64,000 bases of DNA. Origin: Nocardioides zeae. Lineage in GTDB: Bacteria > Actinomycetota > Actinomycetes > Propionibacteriales > Nocardioidaceae. The notes below the pieces were generated by a model, which made no database searches, had not been told where the DNA came from, and saw only the letters and a program-made list of their open reading frames with translations. The DNA is taken from positions 4,278,001 through 4,342,000 of the forward strand of contig NZ_JAUTAN010000001.1 of assembly GCF_030818655.1 (NCBI RefSeq), read 5' to 3'. This document shows positions 27,641 to 35,766 of this stretch, in pieces; position 1 is the first letter of the stretch, and each line of letters starts with the position of its first letter. The translations under genes and the position numbers were made by a program.

Positions 27641-28609
27641 CTAGTGCGCCGTGACTTCGCTCTCGACCATGCCCTTGATCAGGGTCTCGAACGAGGTGGT
27701 GGCCTCCCAATCGAGATGGGCACGGGCCTCGCTTGAGTCGCCCACAAGGTGGTCGACCTCGGATGGCCTGAGGTGCTCAGCATCGGTGGCAACGTGCGCC
27801 GCCCAGCCGTTGATGCCGACATGGGCGAAAGCAATCTCTAGCACGTCTCGAACCGTGTGCAGCTCGCCCGTCGCGATCACGAAGTCACGCGGTTCGTCCT
27901 GCTGCAGCATCAGCCACATCGCTTCGACGTAGTCGCCCGCGAACCCCCAGTCCCGTGCCGCGTCGAGATTGCCGAGCCGGATCTCGTCCTGCAGCCCCAG
28001 GCTGATGCGTGCAACGGCCTGGGTGATCTTCCGCGTGACGAACTCGGGGCCACGGCGCGGCGACTCGTGGTTGAAGAGGATGCCCGCCGAGGCGTGCATC
28101 CCGTACGCCTCGCGGTAGTTCACCGTCATGTGGTGCGCGAAGGCCTTGGCCGCGGCGTACGGGGAGCGGGGGTAGAAGCGGGTGGTCTCGGTCTGTGGCG
28201 TCTCCTGCACCTTGCCGAACATCTCGGAGCTGGACGCCTGGTAGAAGCGGATGCGGTTGTCCGGGTCGTGGAGGCGGATGGCCTCGAGCACGTTCAGGGC
28301 TCCCTGGCCCGTGACGTTGCTGGTGTGGAGTGCGCTCCGGAAGGAGTGGGCGACGAAGGAGACAGCGCCCAGGTTGTAGACCTCGTCGGGGTCGCTGGCC
28401 TTCAGGGCGCGGGCGATGCTGGCGAAGTCGGTGAGGTCGCCCTCGTGGAGGACGATCTCGGGGGAGATCTCCTCGACGAGCACGCGCTTGGGGTTGTTCT
28501 GCCCGCGGATCAGGCCATGGACCTGGTAGCCCTTCGACAGGAGAAGCTCCGAGAGATACAGCCCGTCCTGACCGGTGATGCCGGTGATGAGGGCGCGACG
28601 CGACGACAT
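27641..28609 (-). CDS. gmd: GDP-mannose 4,6-dehydratase
   Basis: Makes GDP-4-keto-6-deoxy-D-mannose, the branch point to GDP-fucose, GDP-rhamnose or GDP-perosamine. The 322-residue SDR has ALITGITGQDGLYLSELLL at the N-terminus, YNLGAVSFVAHSF, the catalytic YAAAK after RSPYAAAKAFAHHM, FNHESPRRGPEFVTRKI and RDWGFAGDYVEAMW. No GDP-fucose synthase, Rmd reductase or aminotransferase is in the window, so the final sugar is undetermined. High-GC, unlike the adjacent glycosyltransferase genes. Confidence 0.95.
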   Translation of the reverse strand: MSSRRALITGITGQDGLYLSELLLSKGYQVHGLIRGQNNPKRVLVEEISPEIVLHEGDLTDFASIARALKASDPDEVYNLGAVSFVAHSFRSALHTSNVTGQGALNVLEAIRLHDPDNRIRFYQASSSEMFGKVQETPQTETTRFYPRSPYAAAKAFAHHMTVNYREAYGMHASAGILFNHESPRRGPEFVTRKITQAVARISLGLQDEIRLGNLDAARDWGFAGDYVEAMWLMLQQDEPRDFVIATGELHTVRDVLEIAFAHVGINGWAAHVATDAEHLRPSEVDHLVGDSSEARAHLDWEATTSFETLIKGMVESEVTAH

Positions 28610-28666
28610 GGCGAGGATTGTGCCAGTGGTGCTGTCGTGTTCGGCTTCCCCCGGTCCGGAGACGAC

Positions 28667-28696
28667 GATGGCCCACCCCGCGGGGGGTGGGCCATC
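28667..28696 (-). terminator. Hairpin terminator after mscL
   Basis: GATGGCCCACCCC (28667-28679) and GGGGTGGGCCATC (28684-28696) pair perfectly with a four-base loop, 12 bases beyond the mscL stop. Confidence 0.85.
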
Positions 28697-28708
28697 GCGA
28701 CGCTCAGG

Positions 28709-29095
28709 TTAGAGCTGCTTGTGCTGCCCCGCCTGTCCCTGGTTCGCCAGCAGGTCGCGGATCTCGGTCAGCAGCGCGATGTCCTCGGGCGTGCCGGGCT
28801 CCTCCGTGGGGTCCGGGAAGAATCGCTCCTTGGCCCGCGTGTAGGGCATCACGATCGCGAAGTAGACGACCGCTGACAGGATGACGAAGGCGATGAGGGC
28901 CGTCAGCCAGGGACCGACCGAGATGCCCTCGGGGCGATAGGTCGAGAAGTCCGGCTGCCCGCCCACCTTGCCGACGAGGTCCATGATCAGGGCAACGGTC
29001 GCGGTCACCACCGTCGCGAAGGCGCCGCCCATGATGAACGCGACGGCGAGCTCGATGAGGTTGCCGCGCAGCAGGAAGTTCTTGAATCCGGTCAT
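28709..29095 (-). CDS. mscL: Large-conductance mechanosensitive channel
   Basis: A 128-residue MscL that opens under membrane tension to release solutes in hypo-osmotic shock. It has the N-terminal amphipathic helix MTGFKNFLLRGNLIELAVAF, the first transmembrane helix with IMGGAFATVV, a periplasmic loop, the second helix (LIAFVILSAVVYFAIVMPYT) and a charged C-terminal helix. Length is normal. The order mscL, zinc-ribbon protein, cyclo-ligase is as in mycobacteria. Confidence 0.96.
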   Translation of the reverse strand: MTGFKNFLLRGNLIELAVAFIMGGAFATVVTATVALIMDLVGKVGGQPDFSTYRPEGISVGPWLTALIAFVILSAVVYFAIVMPYTRAKERFFPDPTEEPGTPEDIALLTEIRDLLANQGQAGQHKQL

Positions 29096-29147
29096 CCTCA
29101 GCTCCTAGGTCCCGAGGCCCCGGTGTCGGGGCGGTCGGCTCACGACC

Positions 29148-29802
29148 CTAGTTCGTGAACGCGATGGTGAGGAAGTGGTGGACGGCTGCTCCGGCCAGCG
29201 TCACAGCGGTGTCGCGCGGCGCCGCGACCACCACCAGGCGGCCGCCCAAGCCCGCGGCGCCGACGTCACCGTCGTCAGGTGGGAGCGCCACCACGCGGAC
29301 GTCGCGGGCCGCGGTGCGCGTCGTACCGCTCTCCGCGTCCGTCGCCAGCACGTCCACGACGTCGCCGACGCCGAGCAGCGAGGCGACGCCGGCGTCGGGG
29401 AGGCGGATCGGCACCGTCACCTCGCCCTCGGCCGGCGCCAGCGCGCTCGCGCCCACGATCCGCCGGGAGGTGAGGGGCTCGCGCGCGTCCACCGGGGCGG
29501 CGACCACCGCTCCCACGAGCTCGTCGACCGCGAGGCGGCCCGGGGGGTGCGGCCTCGGGCGGTACGGCGACCGTGACGAGGTCCGCCGCCTCGAGGACCG
29601 TGCCTGCCGCCAGGGGCGACGCGGCGACGACGACGGCGCTGCTGGCCGGGGGAGCGGGACGCAGGGCCGCCACCGTCGCGCCCACGGCGAGCAGCGCGCA
29701 CGCCGCGGCCAGCCACCGGCGGCGACGTGAGAGCGCATGACGGACGGAGCGCAGCCGCTGGGCGGGCGACGGCCGCGTCGACGTGGAGGGATCCGAGACC
29801 AT
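29148..29802 (-). pseudogene. SAF-domain protein (CpaB-like), interrupted by a +1 frameshift
   Basis: The N-terminal part (ATG 29802) reads RLRSVRHALSRRRRWLAAA, a membrane helix, then PLAAGTVLEAADLVTVAVPP, the start of a SAF domain. The rest of the SAF domain (GRLAVDELVGAVVAAPVDAR, VTVPIRLPDAGVASLLGVGD, RLVVVAAPRDTAVTLAGAA) is in another frame. The shift falls at a run of six G at 29542-29547, and the span has one base more than a multiple of three. SAF/CpaB proteins act in Flp pilus assembly or as small surface-anchored proteins. A sequencing error is as likely as a true pseudogene. Confidence 0.7.
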
Positions 29803-29890
29803 GGCGACGACGCTAGGCGGCGAGCGCGGTGTGCGCGGTGCCTCATCCACAGGCCGCGGCTGGCGCCGTCGGGTTCCCTAGGATCGGGGG

Positions 29891-30094
29891 ATGACCTGGG
29901 TACGCCGCTGCTGCGCTCTCGCGCTGCTCGTCGGCGCCACCGCGTGGCTCGCCTTCGCCGTCACCGCGGCGCACTCCTCCGAGTCGAAGATCCTGCTGGC
30001 GGTGGGCGGCGGCCACGGCGTCGTCGCCAGCGACCTCCCGCGCGCGCTCGTCTGGGTGCTCGTCGCGGCGCTCAGCGTGCGCGCGATGCGCTGA
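29891..30094 (+). CDS. Small two-helix membrane protein
   Basis: 67 residues with an N-terminal hydrophobic helix (CCALALLVGATAWLAFAV) and a C-terminal one (ALVWVLVAALSVRAM) separated by a short polar loop. TAGGAT at 29879-29884 ends six bases before ATG 29891, a leaderless pattern; GGGGG just upstream could also aid initiation. Divergent from the SAF gene. Not recognised. Confidence 0.55.
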   Translation: MTWVRRCCALALLVGATAWLAFAVTAAHSSESKILLAVGGGHGVVASDLPRALVWVLVAALSVRAMR

Positions 30095-30100
30095 GCCCCG

Positions 30101-30445
30101 TCAGGCCGACGCGGACGACGACGAGGTCGACGACGTGCTGCTGCTCGACGAGCCGGACGAGCCGGACGAGCTCGACGTGGCGGACGTCGTGGAGCTGCTC
30201 GACGACGAGCTGTCGCTCTTCGTGGTGGTCGAGCTCGACGACGTACCGCTGCTCGAGGACGTGTCCGTGCCGCGGCTGTCGTTGCGGTAGAAGCCCGAGC
30301 CCTTGAACACCACGCCGACGGCGTTGAAGAGCTTGCGCAGCTTGCCGTGGCACTCGGGGCACGCGGTGAGCGCGTCGTCCGAGAACTTCTGGACCTGCTC
30401 GAAGGAGTGACCGCACTCGGTGCAGGCGTACTGGTAGGTGGGCAC
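30101..30445 (-). CDS. FmdB-family zinc-ribbon protein with serine-rich tail (Ruc-like chaperone)
   Basis: A 114-residue protein with an N-terminal zinc ribbon (PTYQYACTECGH, Cys8/Cys11, and CPECHG, Cys29/Cys32) and a disordered tail of Ser, Thr and Asp from about residue 62. This is the architecture of M. tuberculosis Rv0991c (Ruc), a redox-regulated chaperone that becomes active when zinc is lost on oxidation, and it sits in the same gene neighbourhood. GTG 30445 has GGAGG six bases upstream. The tail differs in sequence, so chaperone function is inferred from architecture and synteny. Confidence 0.85.
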   Translation of the reverse strand: MPTYQYACTECGHSFEQVQKFSDDALTACPECHGKLRKLFNAVGVVFKGSGFYRNDSRGTDTSSSSGTSSSSTTTKSDSSSSSSSTTSATSSSSGSSGSSSSSTSSTSSSSASA

Positions 30446-30535
30446 GTGAGACCTCCGGAGAACGTGACGTCGAGCGAGAGATTGGCACTCTCGAGCCTCG
30501 ACTGCCAAGTCTAGGCGGCGACCGGAGGTCGGCGC

Positions 30536-30682
30536 TCACCACTCCAGGAGGTCGGCCTCCGCTAGCTCGGTGAACTCACGGCAACCGCACGCCTCGGTGC
30601 ACCCGTGGGGCGCGCGCGCTTCGTGGAGGAAGGCGAGGTGATCGCAGGAGCAGCGCTGCTCGTGCGGCAGGTTGACGGCCAT
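30536..30682 (-). CDS. Small cysteine-rich protein, 48 residues
   Basis: An open frame on the minus strand with ATG at 30680-30682 and TGA at 30536-30538. It begins MAVNLPHEQRCSCDHLAF and ends EFTELAEADLLEW. Cys11, Cys13, Cys28, Cys32 and Cys34 with His14, His20 and His27 suggest a metal site (CxC then CxxxCxC). No ribosome site is present, but CATAGT ends seven bases before the ATG and GTTACA lies 17 bases further up, so a leaderless transcript is possible. Not recognised; third-position GC bias and the metal-ligand pattern argue it is real. Confidence 0.5.
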   Translation of the reverse strand: MAVNLPHEQRCSCDHLAFLHEARAPHGCTEACGCREFTELAEADLLEW

Positions 30683-30768
30683 GGGGGTGACTATGACCAC
30701 TCCGCGGCCGTTTGTAACCTCCCCGGATGGAAGTCGGCGCGGATCTTGCGCAAGCCCTCAGGACTTGC

Positions 30769-31008
30769 TCAGGACCTGCGGAAACCCACGACCCGGTGGG
30801 GCATGCAGGCCAGCACGAGGGCTGCGATCCAGCCCAGCGCGGTCCAGCCCAGCAACAGGTTGATCCAGAAGACGCCCCAGGCGTTCTGCTTGCCGCGGAG
30901 GGCGGCGATCATCCAGGGCACCATGTAGCCCAGGGTCAGGACCGCCACGACGATGCTGACGATCGAGCTCGCCGGGCGGCCCTTCTTGTCGGTGACGACG
31001 GCATCCAT
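30769..31008 (-). CDS. Superinfection-immunity family membrane protein
   Basis: A 79-residue protein of the Imm_superinfect type: IVSIVVAVLTLGYMVPWMIA then AALRGKQNAWGVFWINLLLG and WTALGWIAALVLACM. The family is named for the phage T4 Imm protein that blocks DNA entry by a second phage, but most bacterial members are uncharacterised. ATG 31008 is well placed. On its own it is weak evidence for phage defence. Confidence 0.75.
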   Translation of the reverse strand: MDAVVTDKKGRPASSIVSIVVAVLTLGYMVPWMIAALRGKQNAWGVFWINLLLGWTALGWIAALVLACMPHRVVGFRRS

Positions 31009-31038
31009 GTCGTCATCCTCCCCGACGGGTGGTGGAGA

Positions 31039-31263
31039 TCAGACGGTGATGGTGCCGGTGACCGCGCCGGTGCGGCTGTCGACGACCTCGAGCATGAGGC
31101 CGTCGCCCGAGAGCGGCAGCTTCACGATGGTGGTTCCCGGAGCGACGTCGCAGTTGAGGAACGCGCCGTCGCCCGAGGGCATCGACGCCAGGACCAGGGC
31201 CTCGAAGGCCCGGTTGGACGAGATGGTGAGCGTGCTGCCCTCGGCAGCGAGAAATACGCGCAT
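31039..31263 (-). CDS. Small hypothetical protein, 74 residues
   Basis: Starts MRVFLAAEGSTLTISSNRA and ends LMLEVVDSRTGAVTGTITV; beta-strand-rich with no cysteines. GGGAG lies six bases before ATG 31263. It is on the same strand as the two small genes to its left. Not recognised. The 160 bases to its right hold a short inverted repeat (AATACC...GGTAT near 31400) but no other gene. Confidence 0.55.
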   Translation of the reverse strand: MRVFLAAEGSTLTISSNRAFEALVLASMPSGDGAFLNCDVAPGTTIVKLPLSGDGLMLEVVDSRTGAVTGTITV

Positions 31264-31424
31264 GGTGTGCTCCCGTGATTCCGACGACGGACCCCAGATC
31301 CGTCGTTCCCTCTCCCTGAGAGGAGTCTGAGCCCTACCCGGCGGTACGACTGCATCGAGCGTGTAAACAGTGCGTGACGCCGGGCGGCGGGCGGTAAAAA
31401 ACGAATACCCCGGAACGGTATCAA

Positions 31425-32054
31425 TTATTGGGCGTGCTCGCACCAAGCGATTCCGTCGACGGTCAGCGCCCCGTCGACCGCCCGGTCGTGGGGCTCGGCC
31501 GGCACGGGCAGCCCGACCTCCTCGGGGTGGAGCACGACGAGGAGCGGCGCGTGCGGCGCCGCCGCGCCGAGGGCCCGGTCGTAGGCGCCCCCGCCCCGCC
31601 CCAGGCGCATCCCGTCGGGCCCCATCGCCAGGCCCGGCAGGAGCACCAGGCCGGCGCGCGCGAGCCCGTGCGGCGCCTCGGCCGGCTCGAGCAGCCCGCG
31701 CTCGGCGGCGACGAGGGCGTCGTGCGCGACGTACCGGCCCCACGTCATCGACCAGTCCCGCCGCAGCGCGGGGAGCAGGACCTCGACCCCGCGCGCCACG
31801 AGCGCGTCGAGGAGGGGGAGGGTGCGCGGCTCGCTGCCCACCCCGACGTACGCCGCGACGCACCCCCCGGCGGCGACCACGGCCGCCAGCGGCTCGGTGC
31901 GGAGGGCGGCCTCGGCGAGCGCGGCCCCGTGGGCCGTGCGGCCCTCCTCGGACCGCTGCGCGCGCCACCCGAGGATCTCGCGCCGGAGGGCCCGCTTGGC
32001 CTCCCGCGCCCCACCCGTCGGGACGGGTTGTGCAGGAGGATGTGTGGTCGGCAC
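31425..32054 (-). CDS. 5-formyltetrahydrofolate cyclo-ligase
   Basis: Returns 5-formyl-THF to the active folate pool as 5,10-methenyl-THF, using ATP. The 209-residue protein has AKRALRREILGWRA, the substrate region AAYVGVGSEPRTLPLLDAL and the ATP-binding LLPGLAMGPDGMRLGRGGGAYDRAL (read in parts). It starts with GTG 32054, six bases after a TAGGCT box and without a ribosome site. In M. tuberculosis the orthologue (Rv0992c) is also divergent from the UDP-glucose pyrophosphorylase gene. Confidence 0.92.
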   Translation of the reverse strand: MPTTHPPAQPVPTGGAREAKRALRREILGWRAQRSEEGRTAHGAALAEAALRTEPLAAVVAAGGCVAAYVGVGSEPRTLPLLDALVARGVEVLLPALRRDWSMTWGRYVAHDALVAAERGLLEPAEAPHGLARAGLVLLPGLAMGPDGMRLGRGGGAYDRALGAAAPHAPLLVVLHPEEVGLPVPAEPHDRAVDGALTVDGIAWCEHAQ

Positions 32055-32060
32055 CGAACA

Positions 32061-32070
32061 AGCCTACGAT
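32061..32070. promoter_or_regulatory. Overlapping back-to-back -10 boxes of two leaderless genes
   Basis: On the minus strand TAGGCT (bases 32066-32061) ends six bases before GTG 32054. On the plus strand TACGAT (32065-32070) ends seven bases before ATG 32078. The two boxes share bases 32065-32066. The whole gap between the start codons is 23 bases. Confidence 0.6.
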
Positions 32071-32077
32071 CGCGCTC

Positions 32078-33457
32078 ATGGGTAGCCCTGGCCTGAAGAA
32101 GGCGGCCGCGAAGATGCGTGACGCCGGTGTCGACGAGACCGCCGTGGAGGTGTTCGCGCACTACTACCGCCTGCTGGAGCACGGCGAGACCGGCATGATC
32201 GCGGAGGACACGATCGAGCCGCTCGACATGCCGGCGCTGGCCGACGTCGACGTGGACGAGGCGGCCGCCGCCGAGGCGCTCGCCGCGACCGTCGTCATCA
32301 AGCTCAACGGTGGCCTCGGCACGTCGATGGGCATGGACCGCGCGAAGTCGCTGCTCTGCGTGCGCAAGGGCCTCTCGTTCCTCGACATCATCGCGCGGCA
32401 GACGCTGCGGCTGCGGGAGCGGTACGACGCGCGCGTCCCCCTCGTCTTCATGAACTCCTTCCGCACGTCGGCGGACACGCTGGCGGCCCTGGAGCGGTAC
32501 GACGCGCTCCCCGTCGACGGCCTGCCGCTGGAGTTCCTCCAGAACAAGGAGCCCAAGCTCCGGGTCAGCGACCTCGAGCCCGTCGAGTTCGCCGGCGACC
32601 CCGACCTCGAGTGGTGCCCGCCCGGGCACGGCGACATCTACACGGCGCTGCTCGGCACCGGCCTGCTCGACGAGATGATCGCGCAGGGCTACCGCTATGC
32701 GTTCGTCTCCAACTCCGACAACCTCGGCGCCGTCGCCGACCCGCGGGTGGCCGGCTGGTTCGCCTCCTCGGGTGCCCCGTTCGCGATCGAGGCCGTGCGC
32801 CGCACGGCGTCCGACCGCAAGGGCGGCCACTTCGCGCGGCGCAGCTCCGACGGACGCATCATCCTGCGCGAGACGGCGCAGACCCGTGACGAGGACAAGG
32901 ACGCGCTGGCCGACCTCGACCGCCACCGGTTCATGTCGACCAACAACCTGTGGTTCGACCTCCACGCCATGAAGAAGACGCTGACCGAGCGCCAGGGCGT
33001 GCTCGGCCTCCCGCTCATCCGCAACGTGAAGAACGTCGACCCGGCCGACTCCTCGACCGAGAAGGTCGTGCAGATCGAGACCGCCATGGGTGCCGCCATC
33101 GAGGTGTTCGAGGGCGCCCAGACGATCGAGGTCGGCCGCGACCGGTTCATCCCGGTGAAGACGACCAACGACCTGCTCGTGCTGCGCAGCGACATCTACG
33201 CGATCGGCGACGACTTCGTGCTCGACCAGGTGGCGACCGACGTGCCGTTCGTCGACCTCGACGGCGACGTCTACAAGCTGGTCGGCGACTTCGACCGCCG
33301 CTTCCCCGAGGGTGCCCCGTCGCTGAAGGAGGCCACGGCGCTGCGCGTCCGCGGCGACTGGACCTTCGGCAAGGGCGTCACCGTCAAGGGCGAGGTCGAG
33401 CTCGACGAGGCTCCTTCGGCGCAGCGCCTCGACCCGGGTACCGTGCTCGGAGGCTGA
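32078..33457 (+). CDS. UTP-glucose-1-phosphate uridylyltransferase, UDPGP (eukaryotic-type) family
   Basis: Makes UDP-glucose from UTP and glucose 1-phosphate. The 459-residue chain has the UDPGP nucleotide motif VVIKLNGGLGTSMGMDRAKS, then LEFLQNKEPKLR, CPPGHGDIYTALLGTGLLD, FVSNSDNLGAV and STNNLWFDLHAM. This is the family of eukaryotic UGPases and a few bacteria, not the GalU/RmlA-like family at the same place in mycobacteria (Rv0993). ATG 32078 follows TACGAT by seven bases. UDP-glucose would feed ugd and the glycosyltransferases. Confidence 0.94.
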   Translation: MGSPGLKKAAAKMRDAGVDETAVEVFAHYYRLLEHGETGMIAEDTIEPLDMPALADVDVDEAAAAEALAATVVIKLNGGLGTSMGMDRAKSLLCVRKGLSFLDIIARQTLRLRERYDARVPLVFMNSFRTSADTLAALERYDALPVDGLPLEFLQNKEPKLRVSDLEPVEFAGDPDLEWCPPGHGDIYTALLGTGLLDEMIAQGYRYAFVSNSDNLGAVADPRVAGWFASSGAPFAIEAVRRTASDRKGGHFARRSSDGRIILRETAQTRDEDKDALADLDRHRFMSTNNLWFDLHAMKKTLTERQGVLGLPLIRNVKNVDPADSSTEKVVQIETAMGAAIEVFEGAQTIEVGRDRFIPVKTTNDLLVLRSDIYAIGDDFVLDQVATDVPFVDLDGDVYKLVGDFDRRFPEGAPSLKEATALRVRGDWTFGKGVTVKGEVELDEAPSAQRLDPGTVLGG

Positions 33458-33502
33458 CCTCGCCCGAGGGCAGCCCGCCCGTCCGCCGAACCGAGGAGCC
33501 TG

Positions 33503-34772
33503 ATGCCTGACGCGACCTCCCTGATCGGCGTACCGGAGTTCTTCGAGCGCGTGATGGACGTCGTCCACCCGCTCGCGCCGATGTCGCACTCGCTGCAGGA
33601 GGCCTCCGGGCTGGCGTGTGCCGAGGACGTGGCGGCGCCGGTGGCGCTGCCGTCGTTCGACAACGCGGCGATGGACGGCTACGCCGTGGTCGCCTCCGAC
33701 GTCGTCACCGCGAGCGAGGACCACCCCGTCCACCTGCCCGTCGTGGGCGAGATCGGCGCCGGCCAGGCGCGGATCATGGCGCTCAGCCCCGGCACCGCCG
33801 CCAAGATCATGACCGGCGCCCCCGTGCCGGCCGGCTGCGACACCGTCGTGCCCTACGAGTGGACCGACCGCGGCGTCGCCCAGGTGCGCATCGAGCGCGC
33901 CCCCGCCGTGGGCCAGCACATCCGCAACCGCGGCGAGGACGTCGCGGCCGGCGAGGTCGTCGTCTCCGCCGGCACCGTGCTCGGCCCCCGCCAGATCGGC
34001 CTGCTCGCCGCCGTCGGCCGCTCCCACGTGCTCGCCCGGCCCCCGCCCGCGCGTCGTGGTCGTCTCCACCGGCTCCGAGCTGCGCGACCCCGGCGACGAG
34101 GTCGGCCACGACTCGATCTACGACGGCAACTCCTACATGCTCGCCGCCGCCGCGCGGGCCGCCGGTGCGGTGTCCTACCGCGTCGGCATCGTGCCCGACG
34201 ACCCGGGCGCCTTCCTCGAGGCCGTGCACGACCAGCTCGTGCGCGCCGACCTCGTCATCACCTCCGGCGGCGTCAGCGCGGGCGACTACGACATCGTCAA
34301 GGCCGCGCTCGGCTCGGCCAGCTCCGGCGCTGACGTCTGGTTCGGCGGCGTCGCCATGCAGCCCGGCAAGCCCCAGGGCGTCGGCGTCATCGGCGACGAC
34401 CAGACGCCGATCGTCACGCTGCCGGGCAACCCGGTCTCGGCCTACGTGTCCTTCGAGGTGTTCGTGCTCCCCGCGATCCGCAAGCTCATGGGGCTGGCGC
34501 CCTACGCGCGGCCGCTGCGCCGGGCCGCGCTGACCCACCCGATCTCCTCGATCGCCGGTCGTCGTCAGTTCCTGCGGGGCGACTACTCCGTGCCCACCGG
34601 CGTCGGCGGCAACGTCGCGCGCAGCGCCAGCGTCACGCCCGTCGGGGGCCACGGCTCCCACCTGCTGGGCGACCTCGCGGCCTCCAACGCCCTCATCGTC
34701 ATCCCCGAGAGCGTCACGCACGTCGAGGCGGGCCAGCCCGTGCACGTGCTCGCCCTCGACGAGCAGTTCTGA
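33503..34772 (+). pseudogene. moeA: Molybdopterin molybdotransferase MoeA (gephyrin-like), interrupted by a +1 frameshift
   Basis: MoeA inserts molybdate into adenylylated molybdopterin; in Corynebacterium a MoeA-like Glp also works in cell division. The N-terminal frame (MPDATSLIGVPEFFERVMDV, PSFDNAAMDGYAVVASDV, IMTGAPVPAGCDTVV) runs to about 34040. The C-terminal frame then gives VVVSTGSELRDPGDEVGHDS, SGGVSAGDYDIVKAAL and [18 protein letters not shown]. The shift is at a run of five C (34040-34044); removing one C restores ARPRPRVVVV. Both halves are fully conserved, so a base-calling error is likely and the gene may be intact. Confidence 0.85.
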
Positions 34773-34780
34773 GGTCACCC

Positions 34781-35266
34781 GTGACGACACCGCCCGAGGG
34801 CTCTCGCCTCACCCACGTCGACGAGCGCGGCTCCGCGCGCATGGTCGACGTCTCCGCGAAGACCGTCACGACGCGCAGCGCGACCGCCACCGGCCGCGTG
34901 CTGGTGTCGCCGACCGTCGTCGGCCTCCTGCGCGGGGAGGGCGTGCCCAAGGGCGACGCGCTCGCCGTGGCCCGCATCGCCGGGATCATGGGCGCCAAGC
35001 AGACCCCCGCTCTGATCCCGCTCTGCCACCCGCTCGCGCTGTCCGGCGTCACCGTCGACCTCGAGGTCACCGACGAGGCCGTGGAGATCAGCGCGACCGT
35101 GCGCACCGCCGACCGCACCGGCGTCGAGATGGAGGCGCTCACCGCCGTCTCCGTCGCCGCCCTCACCGTGGTCGACATGGTCAAGGCCGTCGACAAGCTC
35201 GCCGTCATCACCGACGTGCGCGTCGAGGCCAAGTCCGGGGGCAAGTCGGGGGACTGGACCCGATGA
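34781..35266 (+). CDS. moaC: Cyclic pyranopterin monophosphate synthase
   Basis: MoaC makes cyclic pyranopterin monophosphate in the first stage of molybdenum-cofactor synthesis, after MoaA. The 161-residue protein has [40 protein letters not shown] (the catalytic region with Cys-His) and [23 protein letters not shown] 34781 is eight bases after moeA. Its end overlaps mog. Confidence 0.96.
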   Translation: MTTPPEGSRLTHVDERGSARMVDVSAKTVTTRSATATGRVLVSPTVVGLLRGEGVPKGDALAVARIAGIMGAKQTPALIPLCHPLALSGVTVDLEVTDEAVEISATVRTADRTGVEMEALTAVSVAALTVVDMVKAVDKLAVITDVRVEAKSGGKSGDWTR

Positions 35267-35766
35267 GCTCCGCCGCCGGGCTCCCCGCCGCCGTCGTCGT
35301 CGCCTCCAACCGCGCCGCCGCCGGCGTGTACGACGACACCACCGGCCCGCTGCTCGTCGAGGCCCTCCGGGCCTGGGGCTTCGTGACGGACGAGCCCGTC
35401 GTCGTACCGGACGGGGCTCCCGTCGGGGAGGCCATCGGCAGCGCCGTACGGGCGGGAGCGCGGGTCGTGCTCACCACCGGCGGCACGGGTCTCACGCCCA
35501 CCGACCGCACGCCCGAGGTGACCCGCCCCCTGCTCGACCGCGAGGTGCCCGGCATCGCCGAGGCCATCCGCGCCGCCGGGGTGGCCAAGGGCGTGCCCAC
35601 CGCCGTGCTGTCCCGCGGGCTCGCCGGCGTCGCGGGCCACTGCCTCGTCGTCAACCTCCCCGGCTCCCGGGGCGGGGTGAAGGACGCGCTCGGCGTGCTC
35701 GCCGACGTCGTGCCCCACGCCGTCGACCAGATCGGCGGCGGCGACCACCCGCGCACCGGTGACTGA
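35263..35766 (+). CDS. mog: Molybdopterin adenylyltransferase (MogA/MoaB family)
   Basis: Adenylylates molybdopterin before molybdate insertion by MoeA. The 167-residue protein has [40 protein letters not shown] and the late [15 protein letters not shown] motif. ATG 35263 overlaps the moaC stop. Translationally coupled set moaC-mog-rimJ. Confidence 0.92.
   Translation: MSSAAGLPAAVVVASNRAAAGVYDDTTGPLLVEALRAWGFVTDEPVVVPDGAPVGEAIGSAVRAGARVVLTTGGTGLTPTDRTPEVTRPLLDREVPGIAEAIRAAGVAKGVPTAVLSRGLAGVAGHCLVVNLPGSRGGVKDALGVLADVVPHAVDQIGGGDHPRTGD

Noticed and set aside
30786..30802. CCCACGACCCGGTGGGG as another copy of the palindromic repeat
   Set aside because: It lies inside the superinfection-immunity-like gene and shares only a short core, so chance is likely.
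30769..31008. Phage-defence island suggested by the superinfection-immunity family name
   Set aside because: A lone small membrane protein in conserved housekeeping surroundings; no other defence gene present.
31745..34069. 774-codon antisense frame over the pyrophosphorylase and moeA
   Set aside because: Low-complexity composition and no family motif; real genes lie on the plus strand.
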